From: Pseudomonas palleroniana
Lineage (GTDB): Bacteria > Pseudomonadota > Gammaproteobacteria > Pseudomonadales > Pseudomonadaceae
Assembly: GCF_003031675.1 (NCBI RefSeq)
Contig: NZ_PYWX01000007.1
Span: 1 to 64,000 of the forward strand
Length of the DNA: 64,000 bases
Reading direction: 5' to 3'
Shown: positions 21,875-30,655 of the stretch, one piece after another
Numbering within the stretch: position 1 is the first letter of the stretch
Layout of the letters: each line of letters starts with the position of its first letter
Translations under genes and position numbers: made by a program
The notes under the pieces: generated by a model
What the model saw: only the letters and a program-made list of their open reading frames with translations
The model's database searches: none
Told to the model about the DNA's origin: nothing

Positions 21875-22560
21875 ATATCAAAGCACCGGTGATTACCATC
21901 GACGGGCCAAGTGGCTCGGGCAAAGGCACGATCGCTGGCATCCTGGCCAAGCGGCTGGGCTGGTGCCTGCTGGATTCCGGCGCGCTGTACCGCTTGCTGG
22001 CGTTTGCTGCACGCAACCATGGCGTCGACCTGACCAACGAAGAATCCTTGAAGCTGCTGGCGGCGCACCTTGATGTGCAGTTCGTCGGCGCGACGGAGGG
22101 GCATCCCCAGCGGATCATCCTGGAAGGGGATGATGTGACCGACGACCTGCGTAACGAGCAGGTAGGTTCCTGGGCCTCCCAGGTTGCCGCGTTGCCGGCA
22201 GTGCGTGATGCATTGCTCCAGCGCCAGCGGGCGTTTCAAGAGCCCCCGGGCCTGGTGGCCGACGGCCGTGACATGGGCACGGTAGTATTTCCCGAGGCGC
22301 CGCTGAAGATTTTCCTGACTGCCAGCGCCGAGGAGCGGGCTCGTCGGCGCTACTTGCAGTTGAAGGGAAAAGTCGATGGTGTTAGTCTGTCGAGTCTGCT
22401 AGATGAGATCCGTGCGCGCGATGAGCGTGATACCCAGCGAGCAGTAGCCCCGCTCAAGCCGGCGGCTGATGCAATACAGCTGGATTCCACGGAGTTGTCC
22501 ATCGAGCAGGTGCTGGAACGCATCTTGAGTGAAATCGCCATTCGCGATATCGCCGGGTGA
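21871..22560 (+). CDS. cmk: Cytidylate kinase
   Basis: A 229-residue CMP/dCMP kinase with P-loop [10 protein letters not shown] near residue 10 and the [11 protein letters not shown] substrate motif. The GTG start is fused into the aroA stop (GTGA), which sets the start and excludes the longer frame. It is the usual neighbour of rpsA. Confidence 0.96.
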   Translation: MNIKAPVITIDGPSGSGKGTIAGILAKRLGWCLLDSGALYRLLAFAARNHGVDLTNEESLKLLAAHLDVQFVGATEGHPQRIILEGDDVTDDLRNEQVGSWASQVAALPAVRDALLQRQRAFQEPPGLVADGRDMGTVVFPEAPLKIFLTASAEERARRRYLQLKGKVDGVSLSSLLDEIRARDERDTQRAVAPLKPAADAIQLDSTELSIEQVLERILSEIAIRDIAG

Positions 22561-22562
22561 CC

Positions 22563-22608
22563 AAGAAGGCTGCAGGGGACCAGTCATAGTCCTGTAGTGC
22601 TTCTTTTA
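22563..22608 (+). terminator. Possible terminator after cmk
   Basis: An imperfect stem pairs AGAAGGCTGCAGGGGAC with GTCCTGTAGTGCTTCT around an eight-base loop and is followed by TTTT. It could reduce read-through of the aromatic operon into rpsA, leaving rpsA to its own promoter. Confidence 0.5.
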
Positions 22609-22620
22609 ATTGAAACTGAC

Positions 22621-22679
22621 CCACACCGTCTGGGGTGTGGAGATGGGCGTATTCTTCGCCCTTATCAACAGGAATTAAA
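22621..22679 (+). promoter_or_regulatory. rpsA leader with two hairpins
   Basis: CCACACC/GGTGTGG (22621-22640) and GGGCG/CGCCC (22645-22661) form two consecutive hairpins directly before the modest ribosome site AGGA and the rpsA ATG. In gammaproteobacteria the rpsA initiation region folds into hairpins that let S1 repress its own translation; this leader has the same general form. Confidence 0.5.
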
Positions 22680-24365
22680 ATGAGCGAAAGCTTTGCGGAA
22701 CTCTTTGAAGAAAGCCTAAAAACCCTGAACCTTCAGGCAGGCTCCATCATCACCGGTGTTATCGTTGATATCGATTACCAAGCTCGCTGGGTAACCGTTC
22801 ACGCTGGTCTGAAGTCTGAAGCTCTGATCCCGCTGGAACAGTTCTACAACGATGCTGGTGACCTGACTATCAAGGTCGGTGACGAAGTTCACGTTGCTCT
22901 GGACTCGGTTGAAGACGGTTTCGGTGAAACCAAGCTGTCCCGTGAAAAAGCCAAGCGCGCTGAATGCTGGATTGTTCTCGAAGCAGCCTTCGCAGCTGAA
23001 GAAGTGGTCAAGGGCGTTATCAACGGTAAGGTTAAAGGCGGCTTCACTGTCGACGTTAACGGCATCCGTGCGTTCCTGCCAGGTTCTTTGGTCGACGTTC
23101 GTCCAGTGCGCGACACCACGCACCTGGAAGGTAAAGAACTCGAATTCAAGGTCATCAAACTCGACCAGAAGCGCAACAACGTTGTCGTTTCCCGTCGCAG
23201 CGTCCTGGAAGCAGAGAACTCCGCCGAGCGTGAAGCTCTGCTGGAATCCCTGCAGGAAGGCCAGCAAGTCAAAGGTATCGTCAAGAACCTCACCGATTAC
23301 GGCGCATTCGTCGATCTGGGTGGCGTCGATGGCCTGCTGCACATTACCGACATGGCTTGGAAGCGTATCAAGCATCCTTCCGAAATCGTCAACGTTGGCG
23401 ACGAGATCGATGTCAAGGTTCTGAAATACGATCGTGAGCGTAACCGCGTTTCCCTGGGCTTGAAGCAGCTGGGCGAAGATCCATGGGTTGCTATCAAAGC
23501 TCGTTACCCAGAAAGCACTCGCGTAACTGCGCGTGTAACCAACCTGACCGACTACGGCTGCTTCGCTGAGCTGGAAGAAGGCGTGGAAGGCCTGGTACAC
23601 GTTTCCGAAATGGACTGGACCAACAAGAACATCCACCCTTCGAAAGTCGTACAAGTCGGCGACGAAGTGGAAGTTATGGTTCTGGACATCGACGAAGAGC
23701 GTCGTCGTATCTCCCTGGGCATCAAGCAGTGCAAATCTAACCCATGGGAAGATTTCTCTGGCCAGTTCAACAAGGGCGATAAAATCTCCGGCACCATCAA
23801 GTCGATCACCGATTTCGGTATCTTCATTGGTCTGGACGGCGGCATCGACGGCCTGGTTCACCTGTCCGACATCTCCTGGAACGAAGTGGGCGAAGAAGCT
23901 GTTCGTCGTTTCAAGAAGGGCGACGAGCTGGACACCGTTATCCTGTCGGTTGACCCAGAGCGCGAGCGCATCTCCCTGGGTATCAAGCAACTGGAAAGCG
24001 ACCCGTTCTCTGAATACGTTCAGGACAACGATAAAGGCGCGATCGTTAAAGGCACTGTGAAAGAAGTTGATGCCAAAGGCGCCATCATCGTTCTGGCCGA
24101 CGATATCGAAGCGACTCTGAAAGCCTCCGAAATCAGCCGTGACCGCGTTGAAGACGCGCGCAACGTTCTGAAAGAAGGCCAGGAAGTAGAAGCCAAGATC
24201 ATCAGCGTTGACCGCAAGAGCCGCGTGATCCAGCTCTCCATCAAGTCGAAAGACGATGCTGAAGAGAAGGAAGCGATCCAGAACTTGAAAGCTGCTCCAG
24301 AAGCTGAAAGTACTGACACCACCATGGCGGCACTGCTGCGCCAGGCAATGGCTAAGCAGAACTAA
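22680..24365 (+). CDS. rpsA: 30S ribosomal protein S1
   Basis: A 561-residue RNA-binding protein with six S1 repeats, seen as recurring blocks such as [39 protein letters not shown] and [20 protein letters not shown]. It docks mRNA on the 30S subunit. Codon choice shifts toward the set of highly expressed genes. ATG at 22680 follows AGGAATTAAA; a longer upstream frame runs through the leader hairpins and is rejected. Confidence 0.98.
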   Translation: MSESFAELFEESLKTLNLQAGSIITGVIVDIDYQARWVTVHAGLKSEALIPLEQFYNDAGDLTIKVGDEVHVALDSVEDGFGETKLSREKAKRAECWIVLEAAFAAEEVVKGVINGKVKGGFTVDVNGIRAFLPGSLVDVRPVRDTTHLEGKELEFKVIKLDQKRNNVVVSRRSVLEAENSAEREALLESLQEGQQVKGIVKNLTDYGAFVDLGGVDGLLHITDMAWKRIKHPSEIVNVGDEIDVKVLKYDRERNRVSLGLKQLGEDPWVAIKARYPESTRVTARVTNLTDYGCFAELEEGVEGLVHVSEMDWTNKNIHPSKVVQVGDEVEVMVLDIDEERRRISLGIKQCKSNPWEDFSGQFNKGDKISGTIKSITDFGIFIGLDGGIDGLVHLSDISWNEVGEEAVRRFKKGDELDTVILSVDPERERISLGIKQLESDPFSEYVQDNDKGAIVKGTVKEVDAKGAIIVLADDIEATLKASEISRDRVEDARNVLKEGQEVEAKIISVDRKSRVIQLSIKSKDDAEEKEAIQNLKAAPEAESTDTTMAALLRQAMAKQN

Positions 24366-24382
24366 GTTCTGTAAGGCTGTAG

Positions 24383-24411
24383 AAAAAGGGCGGCTTCGGT
24401 CGCCCTTTTTT
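24383..24411 (+). terminator. Intrinsic terminator of rpsA
   Basis: Stem AAAGGGCG/CGCCCTTT with loop GCTTCGGT is followed by a run of T, 18 bases after the rpsA stop. Confidence 0.9.
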
Positions 24412-24526
24412 GTGCCTGAAATTCGTTGAATCAACAACAGGAAGTTGAGGTCTACAGCTCAGGATGGGAACTGGCTATAGTTTTCAGGAGTGTGACTGTT
24501 CTGTTGTTTTTTCAATAAGGAATTAA

Positions 24527-24811
24527 ATGAAGAGGCTGATCGTAGTATTGGCGGTAGCGATGCTCGTGGGGTGTTCTGCCACCAGTGCCAAGACCCACGC
24601 CAAGCGCGGGGTGAGCGGCATAGAGATCGACTGCTCAGGGCTTGGTTCTGGCTGGGACAAGTGCGAAAAGCGCGCTGCGCGCGAGTGTAAGGCGCAAGGT
24701 TACAAGGTTGTCACTCGGTCCAGCGATGCCAAGGACGAAGAGGGCGACTACCTGTTTGGGTGGAACCCTGCCGGCGCGGTAACGCGTACCATGCTGGTCA
24801 TCTGCAACTGA
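24527..24811 (+). CDS. Small putative lipoprotein
   Basis: A 94-residue protein with a lipoprotein signal MKRLIVVLAVAMLVGC, lipobox LVGC with Cys16. The mature part has four more Cys residues (DCSG, DKCEKR, RECKAQ, VICN), so two disulfides are possible. AAGGAATTAA precedes the ATG. I do not recognise a functional family; it is a typical small envelope lipoprotein gene between rpsA and ihfB. Confidence 0.8.
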   Translation: MKRLIVVLAVAMLVGCSATSAKTHAKRGVSGIEIDCSGLGSGWDKCEKRAARECKAQGYKVVTRSSDAKDEEGDYLFGWNPAGAVTRTMLVICN

Positions 24812-24942
24812 GGTTGTAAGGTGTTTTTGCAGGTGTCCGTCGTACCTGGAGATAAGTCACCGTATGGGCTGTTCAAATTCATCAAGTCATGCTAAAACCT
24901 TCGGAGCGCTTTTCCTAGCTGCTTGAAAAAGAAGGGAAAAAT

Positions 24943-25239
24943 ATGACGAAGTCGGAGTTGATCGAACGTATTGTCACCCATCAAGGGCTGCTCTCATCCA
25001 AGGATGTGGAGTTGGCCATCAAGACCATGCTTGAGCAAATGTCCCAGTGCCTGGCTACCGGAGATCGTATCGAGATCCGAGGCTTTGGCAGTTTCTCACT
25101 GCACTACCGTGCGCCGCGTGTTGGCCGTAACCCAAAGACCGGTCAGTCCGTCAGTCTCGACGGTAAGTTTGTTCCCCATTTCAAACCGGGCAAGGAATTG
25201 CGCGATCGGGTGAACGAAGAAGAGGAAGAAGGCGTCTGA
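24943..25239 (+). CDS. ihfB: Integration host factor subunit beta
   Basis: A 98-residue HU/IHF-family DNA-bending protein: [10 protein letters not shown] start, then [14 protein letters not shown] and the DNA-intercalating arm GRNPKTG. It pairs with IhfA. AGAAGGGAAAA precedes the ATG. Position just before the O-antigen locus is conserved in Pseudomonas. Confidence 0.97.
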   Translation: MTKSELIERIVTHQGLLSSKDVELAIKTMLEQMSQCLATGDRIEIRGFGSFSLHYRAPRVGRNPKTGQSVSLDGKFVPHFKPGKELRDRVNEEEEEGV

Positions 25240-25264
25240 GTCTTTTTGGGGTTAGGAGAAGGTT

Positions 25265-25507
25265 ATGCGTGGGTTTAAGCGCGTTGTGCTGCTATTGGTT
25301 GTACTGGTTGCAGTCCTGGCTGTCTTGGGTTTTGTGCTGGAAAACCAGCAGGGCGTTTCTCTCTCATTCCTAGGCTGGGCAACTGTGCAGATGCCGGTAG
25401 CGGTATTTGTCGTGTTGGCATTGATTGCTGGGATGCTGATAGGGCCGCTATTGGGTGTTGTGGTTGGTGGTCGTCGACGTAAAACGGTGTCTGCGGAGCG
25501 TGGGTAG
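25265..25507 (+). CDS. lapA: LapA-domain (DUF1049) membrane protein
   Basis: An 80-residue protein with two membrane segments (about 7-27 and 45-68), the conserved ENQQ motif between them and a basic C-terminal tail GGRRRK. The family is LapA of the LapA/LapB pair that regulates lipopolysaccharide synthesis in E. coli, though no lapB follows here. It begins 25 bases after ihfB and is probably co-transcribed. Confidence 0.85.
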   Translation: MRGFKRVVLLLVVLVAVLAVLGFVLENQQGVSLSFLGWATVQMPVAVFVVLALIAGMLIGPLLGVVVGGRRRKTVSAERG

Positions 25508-25934
25508 GGTTGATTCTTATGCTTCGCTGCGTTCGGCATGTCGGTCGTAGAGCCGTCTGTCAGAAAGTCTCCTTCATGTATCTTCATCGCCCCGAGGTCT
25601 CGTGATGCCAGCGGGGCTGGCAGGTTGCTTGTCAGACCGTGATATTGCGTGCTTGTATCTTCGCTTGGATGCCTTTCTTTCGCTCTCAGTATACTCTTCC
25701 TACAAGCTTGTGAGCTGTATCTCTCTTCATGCATGAATCATCCTACAGCCCTGTCAAGACTTGTAATATGTCAGGGAGATGGCAGAATGGAATCTGTTCT
25801 CGATAACGGGCATTTTGTGCGTTCATGATTTGGCAGAGACGCCGGATTTTGACGGTCATATAACTAAAACAATAAATACATAAAATTGTCTGCATAACGA
25901 GCCCGCAGTTTCTCTTTGAAGGCAGGTTTTAGTT
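25508..25934 (+). promoter_or_regulatory. Non-coding leader of the O-antigen locus
   Basis: This 427-base gap has no convincing gene. At 25555-25637 several arms can pair: GTCTG (25555-25559) with CAGAC (25633-25637), GCCAGC with GCTGGC (25607-25621), and alternatively GCCCCG (25589-25594) with CGGGGC (25612-25617), the last two being mutually exclusive. The final 90 bases before wzz are AT-rich (AAACAATAAATACATAAAAT) and probably hold the promoter. I see no full JUMPStart sequence. Confidence 0.4.
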
Positions 25935-27254
25935 GTGAGTAGTAGCTTCCGCGCTCCCCCGGTTTCCTCTTCCGACGAAATTGATGTCGTCGCTTTGTTT
26001 CGTACTATGTGGCGTCAGAAAATACTCATTATTTTGTTTGCTGCTGGTGGGGCTTTAGTGGCTGCAGCTTATGCATTCACTGTTACTCCGGTATATCAGG
26101 TCAGCAGCGTTTTGCGCCCTGCAGCCATAAATGAATTAGATGCCCTGAACAGATCAGAGGTTTATTCGCTTCCTCCAAGTGCTGCACTTTTGCGAGTGGG
26201 GGCATCTTTGGAATCTTATGAGACACGGTTGGGCTTTTTCCGTGAGAATCAGAATTTATTCCAAGCGTTTGTACGCCCGGGTCGGACTCTGGAGCAGAGT
26301 TTCGAAGAGTTTAATCGAGACTCCATTACGCTTACTTTGCCTGATGCAATAAAAGCTGGCGCTATGGGCGCGTTTATTAAGCTGGACATGAGTTATCCCA
26401 AAGGCGTTGATGGTGTCTCGATTCTTAATGATTTCGTGACGTACGCTATTACCAATGAGCGTAAGCAAATTGCGGCGGATATGAATGTCATTGTAAAAAA
26501 CCGCCTGAATGAGCTATCTGGCAAGCTCGAAGCTGCGCGTTCTAGTTACCTCAATGATAAGCAGATCAAAATCGCCTCTTTGCAGGAGGTAGACAATCTT
26601 CGGCGTGCTCAACTGACTGACGAATTGAAAGCTCTTCGCGAGCAGTTGAAAACCCAGCGCAATGACCGAGTGGCTCAATTGAACGAAGCTATTGTTATCG
26701 CACGTTCGTTGGGTATTGAAAAGCCAACGACACCGACATCGCTAGGGGATCTAGGGCGGCAAGGTGGCAGTGTCATGCGGACTGAAATCAACAATCAACA
26801 AATTCCACTTTACTTTATGGGGGTGGATGCTCTACAGGCTGAGCGTGCAGCCCTGATGGCGCGTAAGTCAGATGACTTTACCGAGGGGCGAGTTTCCCAG
26901 ATAGCTAAAGAGTTGGAGTTGCTCAAATTAAACCGGCAAGTTGAAGTGCTTAATCAGCGTAAAAACGAGGATGTATTTCTTGCAGGTGTAGAACCTTTGC
27001 GTGCAGAAATTGCGCGTCTGAAAAATCTTAATATCAACCTGGACAGTCTTAAGCTAGTTGTGGTTGATCAGCAGGCTCTCGAGCCGTTGCGGCCAATGAA
27101 GCCGAAGAAAATCCTGATTATTTTGCTAGGGCTCATCGCAGGCGTGATCCTCGGAAGCGCCATCGTCCTAGGGCGCAGTTGGGTGGGGAGCCGTTCCGCA
27201 GTATCGGTGGATTACCATAAGGTAGCAGTCCCGAAAGGTATTCAGAGCAAGTGA
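25935..27254 (+). CDS. wzz: O-antigen chain length determinant
   Basis: A 439-residue polysaccharide co-polymerase with an N-terminal membrane segment (about 34-54), a periplasmic coiled region of about 330 residues, and a C-terminal segment (ILIILLGLIAGVILGSAIVLG) preceded by a Pro-rich stretch LEPLRPMKPKK. It sets the number of O-units added by Wzy. The length is well above the 325-350 usual for Wzz and nearer that of the very-long-chain Wzz2 type. The GTG start gives the expected N terminus. This is the first gene of the locus after ihfB, as in P. aeruginosa. Confidence 0.9.
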   Translation: MSSSFRAPPVSSSDEIDVVALFRTMWRQKILIILFAAGGALVAAAYAFTVTPVYQVSSVLRPAAINELDALNRSEVYSLPPSAALLRVGASLESYETRLGFFRENQNLFQAFVRPGRTLEQSFEEFNRDSITLTLPDAIKAGAMGAFIKLDMSYPKGVDGVSILNDFVTYAITNERKQIAADMNVIVKNRLNELSGKLEAARSSYLNDKQIKIASLQEVDNLRRAQLTDELKALREQLKTQRNDRVAQLNEAIVIARSLGIEKPTTPTSLGDLGRQGGSVMRTEINNQQIPLYFMGVDALQAERAALMARKSDDFTEGRVSQIAKELELLKLNRQVEVLNQRKNEDVFLAGVEPLRAEIARLKNLNINLDSLKLVVVDQQALEPLRPMKPKKILIILLGLIAGVILGSAIVLGRSWVGSRSAVSVDYHKVAVPKGIQSK

Positions 27255-27376
27255 GAATACGTGCGGCTGATAGGGTTCTGATTGAGCTTGTTGCTTCTCC
27301 TGGTTTTTATAGCCCTTTGCCCCGGGTGAGCATTCGTCGGCTCATGCGGAACTACGGAGTGCCGGTGGTCGTCTGA
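27251..27376 (+). CDS. Possible 41-codon reading frame coupled to wzz
   Basis: A GTG overlaps the wzz stop (GTGA) and opens a frame of 41 codons ending at 27376, with the C-terminal part reading SIRRLMRNYGVPVVV. No ribosome site other than coupling is evident and no family is recognised. It may be real, a remnant, or chance. Confidence 0.25.
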   Translation: MRIRAADRVLIELVASPGFYSPLPRVSIRRLMRNYGVPVVV

Positions 27377-27380
27377 GAGG

Positions 27381-27460
27381 ACGCGCAGCGCGTTAAAAGT
27401 TCAAAAGGTAAATGCTTGGTTCATCAGGAGCGCCTGATCTGGTGCAGTGGTGTTGTTTTT
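27381..27460 (+). promoter_or_regulatory. Hairpins and T-run between wzz and the O-unit genes
   Basis: ACGCG/CGCGT (27381-27393) and ATCAGG/CCTGAT with loop AGCG (27423-27438) are followed by a T-rich run at about 27450-27461. The T-run is too far from the second stem for a classic terminator, but the region could act as a partial one that separates wzz from the genes after it. Confidence 0.35.
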
Positions 27461-27481
27461 TTCAGTAGGTAGGGGCTTTTG

Positions 27482-28381
27482 ATGCGAAGCCATGATAAAG
27501 GCGGTAGAGTCTCAACTCTTTCACCTTGTGCCGTAACGCGTCAAATTATGGAGCTGCATCGGATGGGTCAGACGTTTAAGCCAATTATTTCCCCGGGGGT
27601 GCCGGAGTCTGCGCGTCGGCTGTTTTGGGAGGTTTTCTTTGCTTCCAGAGGTCGGGGAATTGATCTGAATGCCCATTTCCCCTGGATATCGTGTACCCAG
27701 AATATTTTCTGCGTGGAAATCAGAAACCCGTCCGGCACTGGTGAGGCGCTTGCGGCGCTAGTGGTCAGGGAGCTGCGTGTCGGTCTAGATGCATGCGCAG
27801 GTCTAATCGGGTTGGTCTGTGTAGATGAAGCCTGGCGTGGCAAGGGCCTTGCGTCGGGTTTGATGAGTAGCGCTATAGAGCTTGGCGTGAGCCGGAATAT
27901 GACTGCGTTGATACTCTGGACACAAAAGCCAGAAGTCTATGCAGGCCAAGGATTCGTTATAGATCAGCAGGATAGGTTTGGCTATGTGGAGTCAGCGCCA
28001 GAGCAGCGTATCAAGATGGTGTACGCTACGCATGATTGGCCTGGCTCGGACGTGGGCGAAACTAAACGTGGGATCCCTCCTTTTGCTTCCAGAGGGCAGG
28101 TTATTTCAAGTGACAGAGCCAGTATTGTTGTCTTCTCTGTAAAGGAGGGGTGGAGTGTAGCGGAGTGGGCTGGAGAAAAGAAAGACATCGTCGATCTTAT
28201 GATGGCGTCCTTGCCGGGCCGTTATTCTCTCAACTTAGCTGAAGGTGACTCTTTAATATCTGAACTGGAGGAAAGAGGCCTTGGGCTTGATTTGCGACCA
28301 TCTGCGGTAAGAATGGTTAAGCATCTAGGTGACGGTGTTCCTGTTAAATTGCCAACAATTAAATTTCTCGATCGGATCTGA
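27482..28381 (+). CDS. GNAT-family N-acetyltransferase
   Basis: A 299-residue protein whose middle (about 75-170) is a GNAT fold: LIGLVCVDEAWRGKGLASGL holds the acetyl-CoA loop (R-G-K-G-L-A) and VYAGQGFVID the typical last strand. The C-terminal 130 residues are not recognised. The ATG at 27482 follows AGGGG by six bases; an alternative ATG at 27563 with GGAG nine bases upstream would remove 27 residues and starts close to the conserved part. Its place before two DegT-family genes suggests it acylates an amino sugar; that is inference. Confidence 0.75.
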   Translation: MRSHDKGGRVSTLSPCAVTRQIMELHRMGQTFKPIISPGVPESARRLFWEVFFASRGRGIDLNAHFPWISCTQNIFCVEIRNPSGTGEALAALVVRELRVGLDACAGLIGLVCVDEAWRGKGLASGLMSSAIELGVSRNMTALILWTQKPEVYAGQGFVIDQQDRFGYVESAPEQRIKMVYATHDWPGSDVGETKRGIPPFASRGQVISSDRASIVVFSVKEGWSVAEWAGEKKDIVDLMMASLPGRYSLNLAEGDSLISELEERGLGLDLRPSAVRMVKHLGDGVPVKLPTIKFLDRI

Positions 28382-28384
28382 AAA

Positions 28385-29488
28385 ATGTCAAATGTAGCCT
28401 CACCTATTCCGCTGGTTAAAGTCGCGATGCCTCCGCGTGATATTTTACTACCGGCGTTGGAGTCAGTTCTTTACAGTGGGATGATTTCTGAGGGGGAGCA
28501 TGTTTACCGCTTTGAAGATGCCTTTGCTGAACAATTTAGACTGAAAAATGTTTTGGCTACCAGTAGCGGTACAGCAGCTCTTCATTTGGCTCTCCTATTA
28601 GCCGGTGTTGGAATAGGTGATGAAGTAATCACTACGTCAATGACTGCAGAACCCACCAATACGACTATTCTGCAGGTAGGTGCAATACCAGTCTTTGCTG
28701 ATGTAGAGCGTTGTACGGGGAATTTGTGTCCAGATGCAGTAGCTGCAGCTATTACAGAAAAAACAAAAGCTATTTGTGTTGTGCATTACGCTGGGTATCC
28801 AGCGCGCTTGAAAGAGTTAAGAGAAATTGCCGATCGCCATGGGCTCTCATTGATTGAAGACTGTGCGCATGCGTTGGGGGCGGAATATAATGGCCAGCCT
28901 GTTGGCACAGTTGGTGACTACGCCATTTACTCTTTCCAAGCAATCAAACATATGACGACGGTAGATGGTGGTCTGCTGACGATGAAAAACCCTAGTCAGA
29001 TGGGGGACGCGCGTAAGTTGCGCTGGTTTGGTTTGGCAAAAGGTGTTCCACGTACCGAGGTCGATATCACCAAGGTCGGCTACAAATATAATATGCATAA
29101 TGTTGCTGCGGTTATTGGTCTAAAACAATTGGAAGTTATTTCGCCATTGTTGAAAAGACATTACGATAATGGACGCTATTTTGATAGCGCGTTACAAGGG
29201 GTGGCGGGTTTGGCGCCTGCTCCCGTAGAGCCAGGCGTAATGCCTGCGTATTGGCTGTATACGCTTCTAGCCGATGACTCGGACGAAATTGAAAAGGTAC
29301 TGGCAGCCAACGGTATAATGGCGTCAAAACTTCATCGCCCGAATCACCTGCACTCCGTCTTTAAGCCATTCGCGGGTGAAATGCCAGGGCTTGAAGAGTT
29401 TTACAAGCGCTTAATCCACATTCCATGTGGCTGGTGGGTATCCGAAGATGATCGCGAGCGTATCGTCGACATACTGAAGCGTGGTTGA
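28385..29488 (+). CDS. DegT/DnrJ/EryC1/StrS sugar aminotransferase (intact active site)
   Basis: A 367-residue PLP-dependent enzyme of the family that aminates keto sugars on nucleotides. Phosphate loop TSSGTAAL (59-66), PLP-ring Asp159 in IEDCAHALGA, and the Schiff-base Lys188 in YSFQAIKHMTTVDGG are all present. The C-terminal WFGLAKGVPRTEVDI and KYNMHNVAAVIGLKQLE follow the usual pattern. Likely substrates are the 4-keto-6-deoxy sugars made by the WbpM- or FnlA-type dehydratases of the locus. It starts four bases after the GNAT gene and 15 bases before its paralogue. Confidence 0.88.
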   Translation: MSNVASPIPLVKVAMPPRDILLPALESVLYSGMISEGEHVYRFEDAFAEQFRLKNVLATSSGTAALHLALLLAGVGIGDEVITTSMTAEPTNTTILQVGAIPVFADVERCTGNLCPDAVAAAITEKTKAICVVHYAGYPARLKELREIADRHGLSLIEDCAHALGAEYNGQPVGTVGDYAIYSFQAIKHMTTVDGGLLTMKNPSQMGDARKLRWFGLAKGVPRTEVDITKVGYKYNMHNVAAVIGLKQLEVISPLLKRHYDNGRYFDSALQGVAGLAPAPVEPGVMPAYWLYTLLADDSDEIEKVLAANGIMASKLHRPNHLHSVFKPFAGEMPGLEEFYKRLIHIPCGWWVSEDDRERIVDILKRG

Positions 29489-29503
29489 AGAGAGAAAAGT
29501 TAC

Positions 29504-30655
29504 GTGATATCTAAAATTTTTCCGCTTTATGGTGTTGTTCATACCCCAGAGATGGACGTGGTGGCGCTAGATATATTGCGCTCTGGCAGAATCGCCAGCG
29601 GAGAATGGGTCGCGAAATTTGAGGATGCCCTGAAAGGCGTTATTGGCTTGCCTCACGTAGTATCGACAGTTGATATGACTAGCGCGCTATTTCTTGCTCT
29701 GCACCTTGCGGATGTTCAGCCAGGTGATGAGGTGTTGACGACAGCATTCGCTTGCCTCTCGACAAACTCGGCGATTGCTCATTCTAAGGCGATACCTGTT
29801 TGGGTTGATGTGAGTCCGGGCAACGTATCGATGAGTGTTGCAGACCTCGAGTCGAAGATTAGTGAAAAGACGAAGGCTGTAATCTTGTATCACGTTGCTG
29901 GCTATCCGGGCCCTGCGAGAGAAATTAGTGAACTGTGCAAAAAATACAATCTGGTTTTGATAGAAGATTGTGATAACGCTTTGTTGGCTGCACAAAACGG
30001 CGTAACCGTGGGATCGTACGCCGACTTCGCTATCTATTCTTTTTACCCAAATCGACAAATTAACGCCACCGAGGGTGGCGCATTAGCTTGTCGCAACGAA
30101 GCTATGGCAGCTAAGGCGCGTCGCTTAAGGCGTTTTGGTATCGACTTTGGGACCTTCAGAGCCGAGACCGGTGAGATAAATCCTCTTTCCGACATTCCCG
30201 AGATTGGCTGGGGAGTGACTATGAACAATCTGTGTTCAGGACTGGGTTATGCACAATTTGAATCGCTGAATACCAGGCGAGATGCAACCATTAGAAATGC
30301 TCAGGCGCTATCCTCGCTTATCTCGGGCGTTCAGGGTTTGACACCCGTTCCGGTGCGTGAGTCAGATCAGCCCGTATATTGGGTTTTTTTGATTCTTGTT
30401 GAAGATCAAGCGCGTGTATTGAGTGAGTTGAAGAAGAGGGGGGTTATGGCTTCGAGTGTGCACCAGCGCAATGATGTTTATAGTGGGTTTGAGGGGGGGG
30501 CAAAGTACCTACCGAACACTGATGTTCTCCAGAGTAGCATCATAGGTGTGCCCTGTGGCTGGTGGTTGACAGAGGTTGACATGGTATTTATCGCCGACGC
30601 TTTGAAGGAAGCGGTGGCATTGCAGGCCGCCTATGCAGTCGATAGCCAGTCATGA
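29504..30655 (+). CDS. DegT-family protein lacking the PLP lysine
   Basis: A 383-residue paralogue of the preceding gene. PLP-ring Asp155 is kept (IEDCDNALLA), but the Schiff-base position is Arg184 (YSFYPNRQINATEGG; codon CGA at 30053-30055) and the phosphate loop SGT has become DMT (VSTVDMTSAL). The reading frame is otherwise complete and coupled by ATGA to wzx, so this does not look like a decaying gene. Family members with His at this position (ColD, E1-type dehydratases) catalyse deoxygenation with PMP rather than transamination; an Arg variant could be a non-catalytic partner of the neighbouring enzyme or have another chemistry. The GTG start follows AGAGAGAAAAG. Confidence 0.85.
   Translation: MISKIFPLYGVVHTPEMDVVALDILRSGRIASGEWVAKFEDALKGVIGLPHVVSTVDMTSALFLALHLADVQPGDEVLTTAFACLSTNSAIAHSKAIPVWVDVSPGNVSMSVADLESKISEKTKAVILYHVAGYPGPAREISELCKKYNLVLIEDCDNALLAAQNGVTVGSYADFAIYSFYPNRQINATEGGALACRNEAMAAKARRLRRFGIDFGTFRAETGEINPLSDIPEIGWGVTMNNLCSGLGYAQFESLNTRRDATIRNAQALSSLISGVQGLTPVPVRESDQPVYWVFLILVEDQARVLSELKKRGVMASSVHQRNDVYSGFEGGAKYLPNTDVLQSSIIGVPCGWWLTEVDMVFIADALKEAVALQAAYAVDSQS

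Noticed and set aside
22716..24437. 573-codon open frame antisense to rpsA
   Set aside because: Shadow of a highly biased gene; no ribosome site, and it runs through the rpsA terminator.
25252..25734. 160-codon minus-strand frame over lapA
   Set aside because: Thr/Pro-rich shadow of lapA with no recognisable product.
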